DNA of 64,000 nucleotides from Nitrospira sp. (lineage in GTDB: Bacteria; Nitrospirota; Nitrospiria; Nitrospirales; Nitrospiraceae), in NCBI GenBank assembly GCA_016873435.1, contig VGXF01000007.1, positions 49,774 through 113,773 of the forward strand, written 5' to 3'. Both the position numbers and the translations under genes were made by a program. Below, one piece after another: positions 1-10,519 of the stretch; position 1 is the stretch's first letter; the number at the start of each line of letters is the position of its first letter. The notes beneath the pieces are model-generated. The model searched no databases. It was not told the DNA's origin and saw only the letters and a program-made list of their open reading frames with translations.

Positions 1-1273
1 TCACGAGGCCGGTGAGGGGCTTGGGAAAGAAGTACGTGGATTTGTGCGGCATGCGTTCGCCAGCTGCGGCCACGGCGCGGACTTCGGTCACTTTGGTCGG
101 ATTTAGCAGCAACGACGCGGTTGCTCGGCCCTGGACGGAAAGATCGATCGCTTCGCGGTCGTCTTTCGTATAGATCAGCGCGTGCTGCTCCTTTTCGCTC
201 GGGCAGAGCTTGTTGATCACAAGCGTTTGGAGAAGCGACACGTCGAGTTTGTCGCGCTCTGAGGAACCTGTCGGTCTGTAAGCGGGCGTCACCGTCAATA
301 ACAGCGGGGAGGCTGTGCCCTTGAGCACCAGACCGAAGACGGGTGCGTTCAGCCCGCGCTGCCGCAACGTCTTGAGAAAATCTTTTGAAGAGACTTCTTC
401 GATGGCGCACGTGTCGCCAAGCAGCCGCATGATCTCAGGGAGCGCCGGCACTGGCGTCGTGAGCACGCGGTGTGTCGGCAGGACGGTCAGGCCCGGATCC
501 TCGAGGCTGGCAAAGAGCATCAGCACGCTGTCGTAGGGCTTCGGGCCCTTCGCGGAGCCGGCGCGCCCGCGCTGGCTATTGCGGTAATTAAGCGCGGTTT
601 CATAGCGGTGATGGCCGTCGGCGATGAAGAGCGGCGTAGCCTTCACAAAGGCGACGATCTCGTTCAGCACGGCCTTGTCCGTGATGGCCCAGAGCCGCTG
701 GCGGAAGCCCTCGTCGTCCGTGAAGTTGACGCGCGGCTTGTCCGCATTGACGGATTTGTCGATGAGTGAGACAACCGCTCCGTTCGGGTCTGAGAACAAT
801 GAGAAAATCGCGCTGAAATTGGCACTGCAGGCTTCGATCAAATGCAATCGGTCCGTCTTAGCGGCGGCGCGCGTGTTTTCGTGCGGATAGATTTTCCCGG
901 TGCCGAATTCCTCTAATTCGACAGTCGAGAAAAATCCCTTCAGGATCTTCGTCGAAGAGCCGGGCTCATCGAACGGCGAGCGGTAGTCGATCATGTAGGG
1001 ATAGATGGCCGGTTCACGGTCGCGTTGGAGCACGTCGTGCGCCATCCACTCTTTCAGCGCTGCGGCCGCACGGGTGTAGCGGTTGTTTGCGGGGCTATCA
1101 CCGGCATGATCCTGCCCCAGCTCGAGCCGGATGACGTTGTTCGCGTGACGGTCGTGCAGCGCCTGCTGGAAGACGGCGTCGATGATGTCGTAGGGAGGCG
1201 CGACCACCCGGCTGATGTCCGGCACCTTCGCCGGATTGTAGAGGACACCGCGGAATGGAATCAGGTTGGCCAT
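1..1273 (-). CDS. DUF1015 family protein (C-terminus cut by window edge)
   Basis: The reverse strand is open from an ATG at 1273 to the window edge (424 codons read). A good AAGGAG ribosome site lies about 7 bases upstream of the ATG. The protein begins MANLIPFRGVLYNP, continues with APPYDIID, and later has an FIADGHHRYETALNYRN stretch; these are hallmarks of the DUF1015 family. The last readable residues (MPHKSTYFFPKPLTGLV) resemble the usual C-terminal end of the family, so only a few residues should be missing. The biochemical role of DUF1015 is not established; members are cytoplasmic proteins of roughly 400-450 residues. Family assignment is secure from the motifs; function is unknown. 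Confidence 0.85.
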   Translation of the reverse strand, partial: MANLIPFRGVLYNPAKVPDISRVVAPPYDIIDAVFQQALHDRHANNVIRLELGQDHAGDSPANNRYTRAAAALKEWMAHDVLQRDREPAIYPYMIDYRSPFDEPGSSTKILKGFFSTVELEEFGTGKIYPHENTRAAAKTDRLHLIEACSANFSAIFSLFSDPNGAVVSLIDKSVNADKPRVNFTDDEGFRQRLWAITDKAVLNEIVAFVKATPLFIADGHHRYETALNYRNSQRGRAGSAKGPKPYDSVLMLFASLEDPGLTVLPTHRVLTTPVPALPEIMRLLGDTCAIEEVSSKDFLKTLRQRGLNAPVFGLVLKGTASPLLLTVTPAYRPTGSSERDKLDVSLLQTLVINKLCPSEKEQHALIYTKDDREAIDLSVQGRATASLLLNPTKVTEVRAVAAAGERMPHKSTYFFPKPLTGLV

Positions 1274-1572
1274 GCGCGCTCCTTCTTAATGATGGCGTGT
1301 GACAGTGAAACGAAAAACCTCGATCGACTCGTGCGAGCCGATGCCGGCCTTCACCCAGACGGCCGCGAGTTGCTGTGCGCTGGAGTCCGCGTGCGTACGG
1401 TTCAGTAGCAGCGCCCCCCGGCGGTGGTGATCACGTCGCCAACCCGCGCCACGAGGGGAGGGAAAGAGTGGTGAGTGACGAGTGAGGTGCGATGAGTGAT
1501 GCGTGAGAGGTGCAGCAGTCATAAAGCAGACTCGTACGCGGACGTTACTTGTAACGCATCACTGCCTAAGAG
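1274..1572. other. Intergenic region with GAGTGA-like repeats and a doubtful small ORF
   Basis: This stretch separates the DUF1015 gene from the prenyl synthase gene. Between about 1448 and 1510 it holds short degenerate tandem units of the kind gtgagtgacgagtgaggtgc, which look like non-coding intergenic repeat. A reverse-strand ORF (1286-1522, 78 codons) ends 12 bases before the DUF1015 start. Its N-terminal half is translated repeat (His/Ser/Thr-rich) and its C-terminal half matches nothing I recognise. I do not call it a gene, although its last 40 codons could be the tail of a small or decayed one. No tRNA or terminator was seen. Confidence 0.35.
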
Positions 1573-2577
1573 CTATCGGTCGCGGTGGACCATGTAATCG
1601 GCCACGATCACCAGCGCGCGTCTGGCCGGCGACTCTTCGAACAGGTCCAGGCTCCGTGTGGCCGCGGCAACATAGGCCCGCGCCCGGTCCATCGCGTAGG
1701 CGATGGAGCCGTAGTCCTGCATCAGCGCGATGATCTGTTTCAGGTCGGTGTCGGATAGCGTCCGGGTTTCCAGCCGATCTTTGATCATCTTCCGGTCGGG
1801 CTCGGCGCAGTGCTGCAGCAGATGAAGCAGCGGGAGCGTGATCTTGCCCTCGAACAGGTCTTTTCCGAGCGTTTTGCCGAGCGAGGCGCCGTCGGCCATG
1901 TAGTCGAGCGTGTCGTCCGCCATTTGAAACGCGATCCCGATGTATTCGCCGAACCGGAACAGCGCGGTGCGCTGTTCCTCAGAGGCCCGACCAGAGATTG
2001 CGCCGATACGGCAAGCGGCGGCGATCAGGCTCGCAGTCTTGTGCTCGACGATCCGGATATAGTGCTCCTCGGTCATGGCGATGCTGCGATGATGGTAGAG
2101 CTGCAGCACCTCGCCCTCCGCCATGCTGCGGCAAGCCTCTGCCAGCGTCTCGTTGATTGCCTGGTTCTTGAACGTGACGATCTGACGCATCGCGTGCGAG
2201 TACAGATAATCACCCACAAGGATGCTGATCTGGTTGCCCCACACCTTCCGGGCGGTCTGCCGGCCGCGGCGCAGGTCGGCGTCGTCCACGACGTCGTCGT
2301 GCAGCAGTGTGGCGGTGTGAATGAACTCGACGAGGCTGCCGAGGCGGTGCGGATCGGAGGATGTATCGCCGCACAGCCGGGCTGAGAGTAACAGGAGAAG
2401 CGGCCGGATGCGCTTGCCGCCGCTGCTCAAAATGTGTGCGGCGACAGTGTTGACGAGTGTGACAGAGGAATCGAGGTTCAGGCGGATGTGATCATCGACG
2501 CTGTGGAGCTCCGTGCGGTATGTCGCCCACACGTCGGTCATCGTGCGCAGCGTCGAAGTCGTGGGACCCTGTGACAT
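1573..2577 (-). CDS. ispB: Polyprenyl diphosphate synthase (octaprenyl/solanesyl type)
   Basis: Long-chain trans-prenyl diphosphate synthase: it condenses isopentenyl diphosphate units onto an allylic primer to make the side chain of respiratory quinone. The 334-residue length is normal for the family. Visible motifs in order are the GGKRIRPLLLLLSA segment (about residue 53), the first aspartate-rich motif in LLHDDVVDDADLRRG (about 92-106) and the second in QMADDTLDYMADG (about 218-230). The FARM residues before DDxxD are not bulky, which fits a long product. It stands alone on the minus strand, divergent from gltB. The exact chain length cannot be read from sequence. The symbol is by homology class only. 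Confidence 0.9.
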   Translation of the reverse strand: MSQGPTTSTLRTMTDVWATYRTELHSVDDHIRLNLDSSVTLVNTVAAHILSSGGKRIRPLLLLLSARLCGDTSSDPHRLGSLVEFIHTATLLHDDVVDDADLRRGRQTARKVWGNQISILVGDYLYSHAMRQIVTFKNQAINETLAEACRSMAEGEVLQLYHHRSIAMTEEHYIRIVEHKTASLIAAACRIGAISGRASEEQRTALFRFGEYIGIAFQMADDTLDYMADGASLGKTLGKDLFEGKITLPLLHLLQHCAEPDRKMIKDRLETRTLSDTDLKQIIALMQDYGSIAYAMDRARAYVAAATRSLDLFEESPARRALVIVADYMVHRDR

Positions 2578-2670
2578 GGGGGCGAGTCTGAGGGAGCGGC
2601 GCGGGTGTTGTCAAGCACCGAAACGGCGAATTTCACGTTCGGAATTGCGGAGTTGAGCGCGATTCATGGC

Positions 2671-2700
2671 TTGACAGATTTGAAGGGCGTCCGGTAAGTT
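2671..2700 (+). promoter_or_regulatory. Probable sigma-70 promoter for gltBD
   Basis: A TTGACA box at 2671-2676 is followed after 18 bases by TAAGTT at 2695-2700. It lies about 35 bases before the gltB start in the divergent gap with the prenyl synthase gene. The -35 box is perfect and the -10 box is weak. Confidence 0.45.
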
Positions 2701-2733
2701 TGGGAAACAATACACGGACGTTTCACGCTAAAA

Positions 2734-5700
2734 ATGAACATTCCGGGACTGCCTCCCAAACAGGGTCTCTACGATCCGCAATTTGAGAAGGATGCCTGTG
2801 GCATCGGCTTTGTCGCAAGCATCAAGGGCGACAAGTCGCACAGCATTGTCGAGCAAGGTCTCCAGGTATTGGTGAACCTTTCGCACCGCGGTGCGCAGGG
2901 CTGCGATCCCTGCACGGGCGACGGCGCCGGCATTCTTCTTCAAGTGCCGCACGAGTTTCTCTCCCGCGCCGCGGCTGATGCGGGCGTAAAGCTGCCTGGC
3001 ACGGGCGAGTATGGCGTTGGCATGGTGTTTCTGCCGCCGAACGCGGCGGCCCGGAAACAGTGCGAGTCGCTGGTCGAGAAAATCGTGGGGCAGGAGGGCG
3101 CGCGGTTCCTCGGCTGGCGCGACGTGCCGGTCAAGAGCGACGCCATCGGTGAGCAGGCACGGCGTACGGAGCCGGCAATCCGGCAGCTCTTCATCGCGCG
3201 CGACGTACTCGACGCCGCCGCGTTCGAACGGAAGCTCTACATCATCCGTAAGCGCGCTGAGCGGGCTGTGCGTGAGTCTGCCATCGAGGGCCGCGAGTAT
3301 TGGTACATCCCCAGCCTCTCAGCCAACACCATCGTTTACAAGGGCCTGCTGCTGCCGGAGCAGATGGCGGCCTACTATCAGGACCTTGCGGACAGCAGTC
3401 TGAAAAGCGCGCTGGCGTTGGTGCACTCACGTTTCAGCACGAACACGTTTCCGACCTGGCCGCTGGCGCATCCGTACCGCTACATCTGCCACAACGGCGA
3501 GATCAATACGCTCAAGGGCAACGTCAACTGGATGAAGGCCCGGCAGGGGCGGCTGCAGTCCGACCTGTTTAATAAGGACGCGGAAAAACTCTTCCCGATC
3601 GTCTACGAGCAGCAGAGCGATTCGGCCTGCCTCGACAACGCGCTCGAATTCCTCGTGCTGGGTGGCCGGTCGTTGCCGCACGCGATGATGATGTTGATTC
3701 CGGAGCCGTGGGTCGCCAATCCGCAAATGGATCTCGACCGCCGTGGCTTCTATCAGTATCACGCGGCGGTGATGGAGCCGTGGGACGGTCCCGCGGCGGT
3801 CTGCTTCACTGACGGAAAACTGATCGGTGCCACGCTGGATCGCAACGGCCTGCGGCCCTGCCGCTATCAGGTGACAACCGACGGGCTCGTGGTCCTTGCG
3901 TCCGAGGCGGGCGTGCTGCCGGTCGATCCGCGGAACATTCGTCTCAAGGGCCGTCTTCAGCCGGGCCGCATGTTCCTCGTGGACACGGCGCAGGGCCGCA
4001 TCGTGGACGACGAGGAGATCAAGGCCGATATCGTCGGGCGCAAGCCATACCGCTCGTGGGTTGGCCAGTACGGCATCTCGCTCGACGAGCTCCCCGCTCC
4101 GCTCAACGTGCCGCAGCCGGACCATCCAACCACGCGCCAGCGCCAGCAGGCCTTCGGCTACACGGTCGAGGAACTCAAGATGGTCATTACACCGATGGTC
4201 GTCACTGGCGAAGAGCCCGTGTCCTCCATGGGGACAGATACGCCTTTGGCGGTGCTGTCCGAACGACCGCAGCTGCTGTTCAAGTACTTCAAGCAGCTTT
4301 TCGCGCAGGTCACGAACCCACCGATCGATCCGATCCGCGAGCAGCTGGTCATGTCGCTGGTCACCAATATCGGCCCCAAGCCGAATCTGATGGACGAGCG
4401 GCCGGAATCCTGCCGCCGGATCAAGGTCCAGCAGCCGATTCTGACCAACGCGGACCTGGCAAAGATCCGCACACTGGCCGATCCACATTTTAAGAGCAAG
4501 ACGCTCCGCATGCTTTTCCGCGTGGCAGAGGGGCCGGATGGCCTCGGGTCAGCGGTGGACACGCTCTGCAAGGAGGCCTCGCAGGCGATCAAGGACGGTT
4601 ACAAGTTCCTCATTCTGAGCGATCGGGACGTGGACGAACACTGGGCGCCGATTCCGAGCCTGCTCGGGATTGCGGCGGTGCACCATCATCTGGTGCGCGA
4701 ATGCACGCGGACAGAAGTCGGATTGATTCTCGAAACTGGCGAGCCGCGTGACGCCCATCACTTCGCCTGCCTCATCGGCTACGGCGCGGGCACGATCAAT
4801 CCCTATCTCGTGTTCGAGTCCCTCGTGGACATGGAGCGCGACAACTATCTGCCAGAGGGCATCGACGCCGCGACGGCCGAGGGCAAGTTCATTAAGGCCA
4901 TCGGCAAGGGTCTGCTGAAAGTTTTCTCCAAGATGGGGATCTCGACGGTGCAATCCTACTGCGGCGCGCAGATCTTCGAGGCGATCGGTTTGAACCGGGA
5001 CGTGATCGGCCGGTACTTCACCGGGACACCGTCGCGGGTCGAGGGCATCGGCATCCGCGAGATCGGCGAAGAAACGCTGCGCCGACACCGCCTGGCCTAC
5101 GAGCCGGCAGCGATCCGACAGCTCGACTTCGGCGGTGAGATCCACTACCGCATCCAGGGCGAGCACCACAACTGGAATCCGGAGACGATCGCCAAGCTAC
5201 AGCACGCGACCCGCGCCAACGACGTGAAGACTTTCGCCGAGTTTTCGCAGGCGGTGGATGACGAGAGCACGCACCGGTCGAATCTTCGCGGACTGCTCGA
5301 GTTCAAGTTTGCGCCAACGCCGATTCCCATTGAGGAGGTCGAGTCGGCCAAGGACATCGTGAAGCGCTTCAACACGGGCGCCATGTCCTTCGGCTCGATC
5401 AGCAAGGAGGCGCACGAGACGCTGGCCATCGCCATGAACCGCCTTGGCGGCAAGAGTAACACGGGCGAGGGGGGGGAGGACTCGGAGCGCTTCGGAGCGC
5501 TGGGCAACGGCGATTCGAAGAATAGCTACATTAAGCAGGTGGCGTCCGCGCGGTTCGGCGTGACAACGCACTATCTCGTCAATGCACGTGAGCTGCAGAT
5601 CAAGATGGCGCAGGGCGCTAAACCCGGCGAGGGCGGGCAGTTGCCCGGCCACAAGGTAGACGAGAACATCGCGCGGCTGCGCTATTCCACGCCAGGCGTC

Positions 5701-7254
5701 CAGCTCATTTCGCCGCCGCCGCACCACGATATCTATTCCATCGAGGATCTCGCGCAGTTGATCTTTGATCTCAAAAACGCGAATCCCGACGCGGACGTAT
5801 CGGTGAAGCTCGTCTCCGAAGTCGGCGTCGGCACCGTGGCGGCGGGTGTTGCCAAGGCTCATGCGGACAAGGTGCTGATCAGCGGCGACTCGGGCGGGAC
5901 CGGTGCCTCGCCGCTTTCTTCCATTAAATATGCGGGCGTGCCGTGGGAGTTGGGGTTGGCCGAGACGCACCAGACGCTCGTGCTCAACGATCTGCGCGGC
6001 CGCATCCGGGTCGAGACGGACGGACAGATGAAGACGGGCCGCGATGTGGCGATCGCGACCTTGTTGGGCGCGGAGGAGTACGGCTTCGCGACGGCGCCGC
6101 TGATCGTTGAAGGCTGCATCATGATGCGTAAGTGCCACCTCAACACCTGCCCGGTGGGCATCGCGACGCAGGACCCGGAGCTGCGCAAGAAGTTCGCCGG
6201 CAGCCCGGACCATATCGTCAATTACTTCTTCTTCGTCGCTGAGGAGTTGCGGCAGCTCATGGCGAAGCTGGGCTTCCGGACAATCCATGACATGGTCGGA
6301 CGCGTGGACAAACTGAAAATCCACAAGGCGGTGGATCACTGGAAGGCCAAGGGGCTCGACCTCACGCCGCTGCTCACCCGGCCGGACGTCGAAGACGGCA
6401 TCGCGCGCTACTGCCAGCAGAAGCAGGACCACGGCATCGCTGACGTGCTCGACCGTACGTTGATCGACAAGTGCACGCTGGCGATTGAGAAGAAGCAGAA
6501 AGTCACGCTCGCGCTGCCGATCAAGAACGTCAATCGTACGGTCGGTACGATGCTCTCGAGCGCGATCGCGAAGAAGCACGGATTGGCCGGCCTTCCTGAA
6601 GGCACGATCTCGATCGCGTTCACTGGGTCGGCCGGGCAATCATTCGGGGCCTTCCTCGCGCACGGCGTCACGCTTACCCTGGAAGGGGAGTCCAACGATT
6701 ATCTTGGCAAGGGGCTCTCCGGAGGGACGATCGTCGTCTATCCGCCGAAGCACGTCATTTTCAATCCGGAGGACACGATCCTGATCGGCAATGCGTCGCT
6801 CTACGGCGCGACGCAGGGCGAGGCCTACTTCTACGGGATGGCCGGCGAGCGGTTTGCCGTGCGGAACAGCGGCGCCTCCGCCGTTGTCGAGGGCACGGGT
6901 GACCATGGCTGCGAATACATGACGGGGGGCGCGGTGGTCGTGCTTGGTAAGACCGGCCGCAACTTCGCGGCGGGCATGTCCGGCGGCGTGGCCTTCGTGC
7001 TCAACGAGCACGGCAAGTTTGAGGGCCAGTGCAACCTCGGCATGGTCGAATTGGAACCGGTATCTGCGAAGGATGACCAGCAACTGCTCCATGGCCTCAT
7101 CACCAGGCACTTCATGCAAACCGGTAGCCGCAAGGCGAAGGCAGTGCTTGATGCCTGGGAGGCGATGCTGCCGAAGTTCGTGAAGGTCATGCCGGTGGAT
7201 TACAAGCGTGTTCTCGAAGAGCGGAAGCGGAAAGCGGCAGCCCATCCGGCGTAA
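2734..7254 (+). CDS. gltB: Glutamate synthase large subunit
   Basis: Large subunit of NADPH glutamate synthase (GOGAT), which releases ammonia from glutamine and transfers it to 2-oxoglutarate. The 1506 residues match the usual size. The class-II glutamine amidotransferase domain starts at Cys22 in EKDACGIGF, after a short propeptide that is presumably removed. A central domain follows. The FMN-binding synthase domain (about 830-1200) contains the [10 protein letters not shown] and [10 protein letters not shown] loops. The 3Fe-4S ligands are Cys1128, Cys1134 and Cys1139 in [15 protein letters not shown]. The C-terminal part (about 1250-1480) is the GXGXG beta-helix. It is followed 51 bases later by gltD. 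There is no strong ribosome site, but the start is fixed by the N-terminal nucleophile context. Confidence 0.97.
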   Translation: MNIPGLPPKQGLYDPQFEKDACGIGFVASIKGDKSHSIVEQGLQVLVNLSHRGAQGCDPCTGDGAGILLQVPHEFLSRAAADAGVKLPGTGEYGVGMVFLPPNAAARKQCESLVEKIVGQEGARFLGWRDVPVKSDAIGEQARRTEPAIRQLFIARDVLDAAAFERKLYIIRKRAERAVRESAIEGREYWYIPSLSANTIVYKGLLLPEQMAAYYQDLADSSLKSALALVHSRFSTNTFPTWPLAHPYRYICHNGEINTLKGNVNWMKARQGRLQSDLFNKDAEKLFPIVYEQQSDSACLDNALEFLVLGGRSLPHAMMMLIPEPWVANPQMDLDRRGFYQYHAAVMEPWDGPAAVCFTDGKLIGATLDRNGLRPCRYQVTTDGLVVLASEAGVLPVDPRNIRLKGRLQPGRMFLVDTAQGRIVDDEEIKADIVGRKPYRSWVGQYGISLDELPAPLNVPQPDHPTTRQRQQAFGYTVEELKMVITPMVVTGEEPVSSMGTDTPLAVLSERPQLLFKYFKQLFAQVTNPPIDPIREQLVMSLVTNIGPKPNLMDERPESCRRIKVQQPILTNADLAKIRTLADPHFKSKTLRMLFRVAEGPDGLGSAVDTLCKEASQAIKDGYKFLILSDRDVDEHWAPIPSLLGIAAVHHHLVRECTRTEVGLILETGEPRDAHHFACLIGYGAGTINPYLVFESLVDMERDNYLPEGIDAATAEGKFIKAIGKGLLKVFSKMGISTVQSYCGAQIFEAIGLNRDVIGRYFTGTPSRVEGIGIREIGEETLRRHRLAYEPAAIRQLDFGGEIHYRIQGEHHNWNPETIAKLQHATRANDVKTFAEFSQAVDDESTHRSNLRGLLEFKFAPTPIPIEEVESAKDIVKRFNTGAMSFGSISKEAHETLAIAMNRLGGKSNTGEGGEDSERFGALGNGDSKNSYIKQVASARFGVTTHYLVNARELQIKMAQGAKPGEGGQLPGHKVDENIARLRYSTPGVQLISPPPHHDIYSIEDLAQLIFDLKNANPDADVSVKLVSEVGVGTVAAGVAKAHADKVLISGDSGGTGASPLSSIKYAGVPWELGLAETHQTLVLNDLRGRIRVETDGQMKTGRDVAIATLLGAEEYGFATAPLIVEGCIMMRKCHLNTCPVGIATQDPELRKKFAGSPDHIVNYFFFVAEELRQLMAKLGFRTIHDMVGRVDKLKIHKAVDHWKAKGLDLTPLLTRPDVEDGIARYCQQKQDHGIADVLDRTLIDKCTLAIEKKQKVTLALPIKNVNRTVGTMLSSAIAKKHGLAGLPEGTISIAFTGSAGQSFGAFLAHGVTLTLEGESNDYLGKGLSGGTIVVYPPKHVIFNPEDTILIGNASLYGATQGEAYFYGMAGERFAVRNSGASAVVEGTGDHGCEYMTGGAVVVLGKTGRNFAAGMSGGVAFVLNEHGKFEGQCNLGMVELEPVSAKDDQQLLHGLITRHFMQTGSRKAKAVLDAWEAMLPKFVKVMPVDYKRVLEERKRKAAAHPA

Positions 7255-7285
7255 TGCGTCATTGGTGGGGCGCAAGACGGATACG

Positions 7286-7299
7286 AGATACGAGGAACG
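7286..7299 (+). repeat. Copy of a short intergenic repeat carrying the gltD ribosome site
   Basis: The 14-mer agatacgaggaacg lies just before the gltD ATG and recurs exactly at 24553-24566, directly before another gene start. Here it is preceded by a second partial unit (gatacg). The GAGGA inside it is correctly placed to act as the Shine-Dalgarno site of the following gene. Confidence 0.5.
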
Positions 7300-7305
7300 A
7301 AGCGA

Positions 7306-8742
7306 ATGGGTGATCCAAAGGGTTTCATGAAATATGCCCGTGAGGGCCCGCAGCGGAAGCCGGTCGAGTTGCGCGTACTTGACTGGAAGGAGATGTACGA
7401 GCCGATCTCTGAAGACAAACTCAAGATCCAGGGCGCGCGCTGCATGGATTGCGGCGTGCCTTTCTGCCAGGGGAACACTGGCTGTCCGGTCGTCAATCTG
7501 ATTCCTGAGTGGAATGACCTTGTCTATCGCGGGCGCTGGAAGGACGCGCTCAAGGCGTTGCATACCACGAACAATTTCCCTGAGTTTACCGGCCGGCTCT
7601 GTCCCGCACCCTGCGAAGGCGCCTGCGTACTCGGCATCAACAGCGATCCGGTGTCCATCCGCATCATTGAATGGAACATGATTGACCGCGGCTTTAACGA
7701 GGGCTGGGTGGAACCGATTCTGCCGGTGGCGAACACTGGTAAAACGGTGGCGGTCGTGGGGTCAGGTCCGGCCGGTTTGGCTGCGGCGCAGCAGCTTGCG
7801 CGGGCAGGCCATGCGGTCACGGTTTTCGAAAAGGCCGACCGGATCGGCGGCCTGCTCCGCTACGGCATCCCAGATTTCAAGATGGAAAAACACGTGATCG
7901 ACCGCCGGCTGGAGCAGATGACCGCTGAAGGCGTCGTCTTCAAAACTGGCGCGACCATTGGGAAAGATATCAGTGGCGAGGAGCTCCGGAAGAAATTCGA
8001 CGCCGTGTGTCTCGCCATGGGCGCCGAGCAGCCGCGCGACCTGCCGGTGCCGGGGCGGGAGCTCAAGGGCGTCCATTTCGCGATGGACTATCTCGTGCAA
8101 CAGAACAGGCGCAACGCTGGCCGCACGGTCACCACCGAGGCGATCATGGCCACGGGCAAGAACGTTGTCATCATCGGCGGCGGCGACACGGGCTCGGACT
8201 GTCTCGGTACGGTACACCGACAGGGCTGTGCGGAAGCGCATCAGTTTGAATTGTTGCCGGAGCCGCCGCTACAGCGTGCCGCTTCCACGCCCTGGCCGCT
8301 GTGGCCCATGCAGTTGCGCAGCTCGCACGCGCATGAAGAGGGCTGCGACCGCCAGTGGAGCGTTTCGACAACGAAATTCTCCGGTCCCAACGGGCAGGTG
8401 ACGACCCTCCACGCGCATCGCGTGAAGTTCGAAGCTGGAAAGTTTGTGCCGATCCCTGGCACCGAGTTTGAGTTGCGCGCCGATCTTGTGCTCCTGGCCA
8501 TGGGTTTCACGGGGCCGGTGAAGAACGGCCTGCTCGATAACCTCGGCGTCAAATATGACGCGCGCGGCAATGTCATGGCCGACGACAACTTCATGACCAA
8601 CCTCGACGGCGTCTTCGCTGGCGGCGACACGCGGCGTGGGCAATCCCTTATCGTCTGGGCCATCGCGGAGGGCCGCAAGATGGCTGCTGGAGTGGACAAG
8701 TATCTTCGCGCTGGTAAATCCGCCAAGACCATTGCCGCCTAG
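7306..8742 (+). CDS. gltD: Glutamate synthase small subunit
   Basis: Small subunit of NADPH-dependent glutamate synthase, which takes electrons from NADPH via FAD and passes them through iron-sulfur clusters to GltB. The 478 residues match the family. The N-terminal cysteine-rich region (RCMDCGVPFCQ, CPAPCEGAC) carries 4Fe-4S ligands. An FAD-binding GSGPAGLAAA motif lies near residue 152, an NADPH-binding GGGDTGSD motif near 290, and a C-terminal FAD motif FAGGDTRRGQSLIVWAI near 437. It follows gltB and was probably co-transcribed with it. The ribosome site sits within a short repeat. Confidence 0.96.
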   Translation: MGDPKGFMKYAREGPQRKPVELRVLDWKEMYEPISEDKLKIQGARCMDCGVPFCQGNTGCPVVNLIPEWNDLVYRGRWKDALKALHTTNNFPEFTGRLCPAPCEGACVLGINSDPVSIRIIEWNMIDRGFNEGWVEPILPVANTGKTVAVVGSGPAGLAAAQQLARAGHAVTVFEKADRIGGLLRYGIPDFKMEKHVIDRRLEQMTAEGVVFKTGATIGKDISGEELRKKFDAVCLAMGAEQPRDLPVPGRELKGVHFAMDYLVQQNRRNAGRTVTTEAIMATGKNVVIIGGGDTGSDCLGTVHRQGCAEAHQFELLPEPPLQRAASTPWPLWPMQLRSSHAHEEGCDRQWSVSTTKFSGPNGQVTTLHAHRVKFEAGKFVPIPGTEFELRADLVLLAMGFTGPVKNGLLDNLGVKYDARGNVMADDNFMTNLDGVFAGGDTRRGQSLIVWAIAEGRKMAAGVDKYLRAGKSAKTIAA

Positions 8743-8792
8743 ACTCGAGACTCTTCCCTTCCCTGTAGTCCAACGTAATCCTCTGGAGTGAC

Positions 8793-8855
8793 CGCAAGAG
8801 TCGCAAGAAGGCCGCCGGAAGGGACCAATACCTCCGCACGGGTAAATCCGCCCTA
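8793..8855 (+). pseudogene. Decayed duplicate of the gltD 3' end
   Basis: Fifty bases after the gltD stop, the plus strand reads RKKAAGRDQYLRTGKSAL in one frame. This closely parallels the true gltD C-terminus RKMAAGVDKYLRAGKSAK; about 42 of 54 nucleotides match over 8802-8855, including an exact ggtaaatccgcc. No start codon or ribosome site goes with it and only about 20 codons are recognisable. It is best read as the remnant of a second gltD-like gene or of a local duplication whose rest has been lost. Confidence 0.6.
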
Positions 8856-8875
8856 GCCGACGGAGGCCGCGCGGC

Positions 8876-9772
8876 TCAGCGGGGGGAGGACAAAGGTGCG
8901 GACGCAGCGCAGCGGAAGCCGACGGTTGCGGCGCGCTGATCTGGCGGCGCGCCGCTGCGCGTGGCCGCGCGTAGCATCATCGGCTTGCTTTTCCAGGAGC
9001 CGCCACGTACGCCCCGGTAGCGGCCGTCGCGCGGGCCGGCCGGATTTCGATTCGGCGTGATGGCATAGTAGTCGAACAGGAACCAGTCCTGCACCCACTC
9101 GGCCACGTTACCGGCCATGTGGCGTGCCCCGTAGGGGCTGGCGCCCGTCTCGCCGCTGCCGACGGGCTGCACGAGCGGAATTTCATGCACATGATACTGG
9201 CCAAACACCGCCAGCCTGTCTGCCGGTGCCTGCGTGCCCCAGGGAAACAGGTTCGCGGACTCGCCGCGTGCGGCCTTTTCCCATTCGGCTTCGGTCGGCA
9301 GCCGTTTACCGATGGATCGGCAGAAGTTGTCTGCGTCGGCCCAGGTGACGTAGAGGGCGGGCCAGCGGGCCAGGCTCTCGTCCGTTGCTGCATGCACCGT
9401 GATCATGTGCCAGATGAGTTTCCGCAATTCGTCTGGTGTCGGCCGCTGTTGTTTGCTGAGATGCGCGAGATATTCGCCGAGGCTGACTTCGTCGCGATCG
9501 ATGGCATAGGCGTCGAGCCAAACTTTATGCTGCGGTAATTCCGTGTCGTCGTATTGGGTGTGCAATCCATAGGGATCGTCGTCCACGCGAGTCGACCCCA
9601 TCAGAAACCAGCCGGCGGCAATGGGAAGGGCGGGCGAAGGCATCCCAAGATTTGCAATGCCGGCCAAGCGGGCGGACAGGTCTTTCGCTGCCGGCGGAGA
9701 CGATTCGGCCGCTGCGGGCAGTGCGCAGACCACAACAAGCGCACCGGTGAGCAGCATCCATGCAGCACGCAT
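8876..9772 (-). CDS. Exported SUMF1/formylglycine-generating-enzyme-like protein
   Basis: The 298-residue protein has an N-terminal signal peptide (MRAAWMLLTGALVVVCALPAAAES) and a SUMF1-fold domain over most of its length. Landmarks are GWFLMGSTRVDDDPYG, DAYAIDRDEVSLGEYLAHL, KRLPTEAEWEKAARG, HMAGNVAEWVQDWF and the closing RGGSWKSKPMMLRAATRSG. True aerobic formylglycine-generating enzymes need two cysteines shortly after RGGS, and none is present, so sulfatase activation is unlikely. It may be a periplasmic binding or structural SUMF1 protein. Two further SUMF1 proteins lie in the oxidase operon (29936-31823). It is divergent from the gene at 9828. Confidence 0.85.
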   Translation of the reverse strand: MRAAWMLLTGALVVVCALPAAAESSPPAAKDLSARLAGIANLGMPSPALPIAAGWFLMGSTRVDDDPYGLHTQYDDTELPQHKVWLDAYAIDRDEVSLGEYLAHLSKQQRPTPDELRKLIWHMITVHAATDESLARWPALYVTWADADNFCRSIGKRLPTEAEWEKAARGESANLFPWGTQAPADRLAVFGQYHVHEIPLVQPVGSGETGASPYGARHMAGNVAEWVQDWFLFDYYAITPNRNPAGPRDGRYRGVRGGSWKSKPMMLRAATRSGAPPDQRAATVGFRCAASAPLSSPR

Positions 9773-9827
9773 GGGCGGATTGTAGCAGGATGTTGGAAAA
9801 GGCCGCCAGCCGCGTTATTCTGCGGCT

Positions 9828-10484
9828 ATGCAATGCGTCTCACGCACCGTGCTCGTGCTGTCCATATTGTTGTCGATGGTGACGTCGGGTGTTGCGGCGA
9901 CGGAACCGTCCGCCCCAAAGCCCGGCCCGGTGCCCGAGGAAGACTACCCCCTCTACGACCTTGTCGTGCGGACCAAGTACCTCCGGTCTGACACGGCGCT
10001 CGTGCTTGTGGAGCGGATGACGATGACGCGGCGTGAAAAAGACGAGCGCGAATATCTGCGCCGGGAATTTTTCGACGAGCAGGGCATCTTCGATGGCCGG
10101 CTGCCGGCCGAGCTTCTAGCTAGTTTCTTTGCCGGACTGAAAACGCAGGCCCGCTTGGAGAGCCGGTTCACGTTCGGCACGCAGGTGAAATTTTTCCATG
10201 ACGGCGTGCCGGAGGAGGCGGAAGTCTCGCTGGCGCCGATTCTGGTGTCGTTCAAGCGTCCGGCCCAGCGTGCGCCGCATGCGATCGGCGTGCTGCGCTT
10301 TTCCCGCATCGGCTACACCGCGAAGGAGGACCAGGCGCTGCTCCTCGTGGAAGAAGACCGGCCGGACGGCAGCGGCGGCGGTCTGCTTATCTGGCTGCGG
10401 CGGCAGGGGCTAGTCTGGAGGATCGCTGAGACCGAGGTGCTCTGGACAGCGCGGACGACTGAACCCGGATTGCAAGGCCCCTAG
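9828..10484 (+). CDS. Exported protein of unknown function
   Basis: A 218-residue protein with a signal peptide (MQCVSRTVLVLSILLSMVTSGVAA) and no domain I recognise. The mature part is charged and mixed alpha/beta, with a QVKFFHDGVPEEAEVSLAP stretch and no cysteines, histidine clusters or haem motifs after the signal peptide. Its start lies 55 bases from the divergent SUMF1 gene. The downstream HExxH gene begins 88 bases later on the same strand. Codon use looks like that of its neighbours, so it is probably a real gene, but its role cannot be inferred. Confidence 0.7.
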   Translation: MQCVSRTVLVLSILLSMVTSGVAATEPSAPKPGPVPEEDYPLYDLVVRTKYLRSDTALVLVERMTMTRREKDEREYLRREFFDEQGIFDGRLPAELLASFFAGLKTQARLESRFTFGTQVKFFHDGVPEEAEVSLAPILVSFKRPAQRAPHAIGVLRFSRIGYTAKEDQALLLVEEDRPDGSGGGLLIWLRRQGLVWRIAETEVLWTARTTEPGLQGP

Positions 10485-10519
10485 CATTGATCGGGGTCCC
10501 GCGCTAGCATGGAGGCGCA

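Noticed and set aside
5197..6639. Long minus-strand open frame (480 codons) within gltB
   Set aside because: Antisense shadow of a high-GC gene: Arg/His/Leu-rich product without motifs, and gltB is intact and certain on the other strand.
8876..9772. Sulfatase-activating formylglycine-generating enzyme
   Set aside because: No cysteines near the RGGS motif and no sulfatase gene nearby; called SUMF1-like only.
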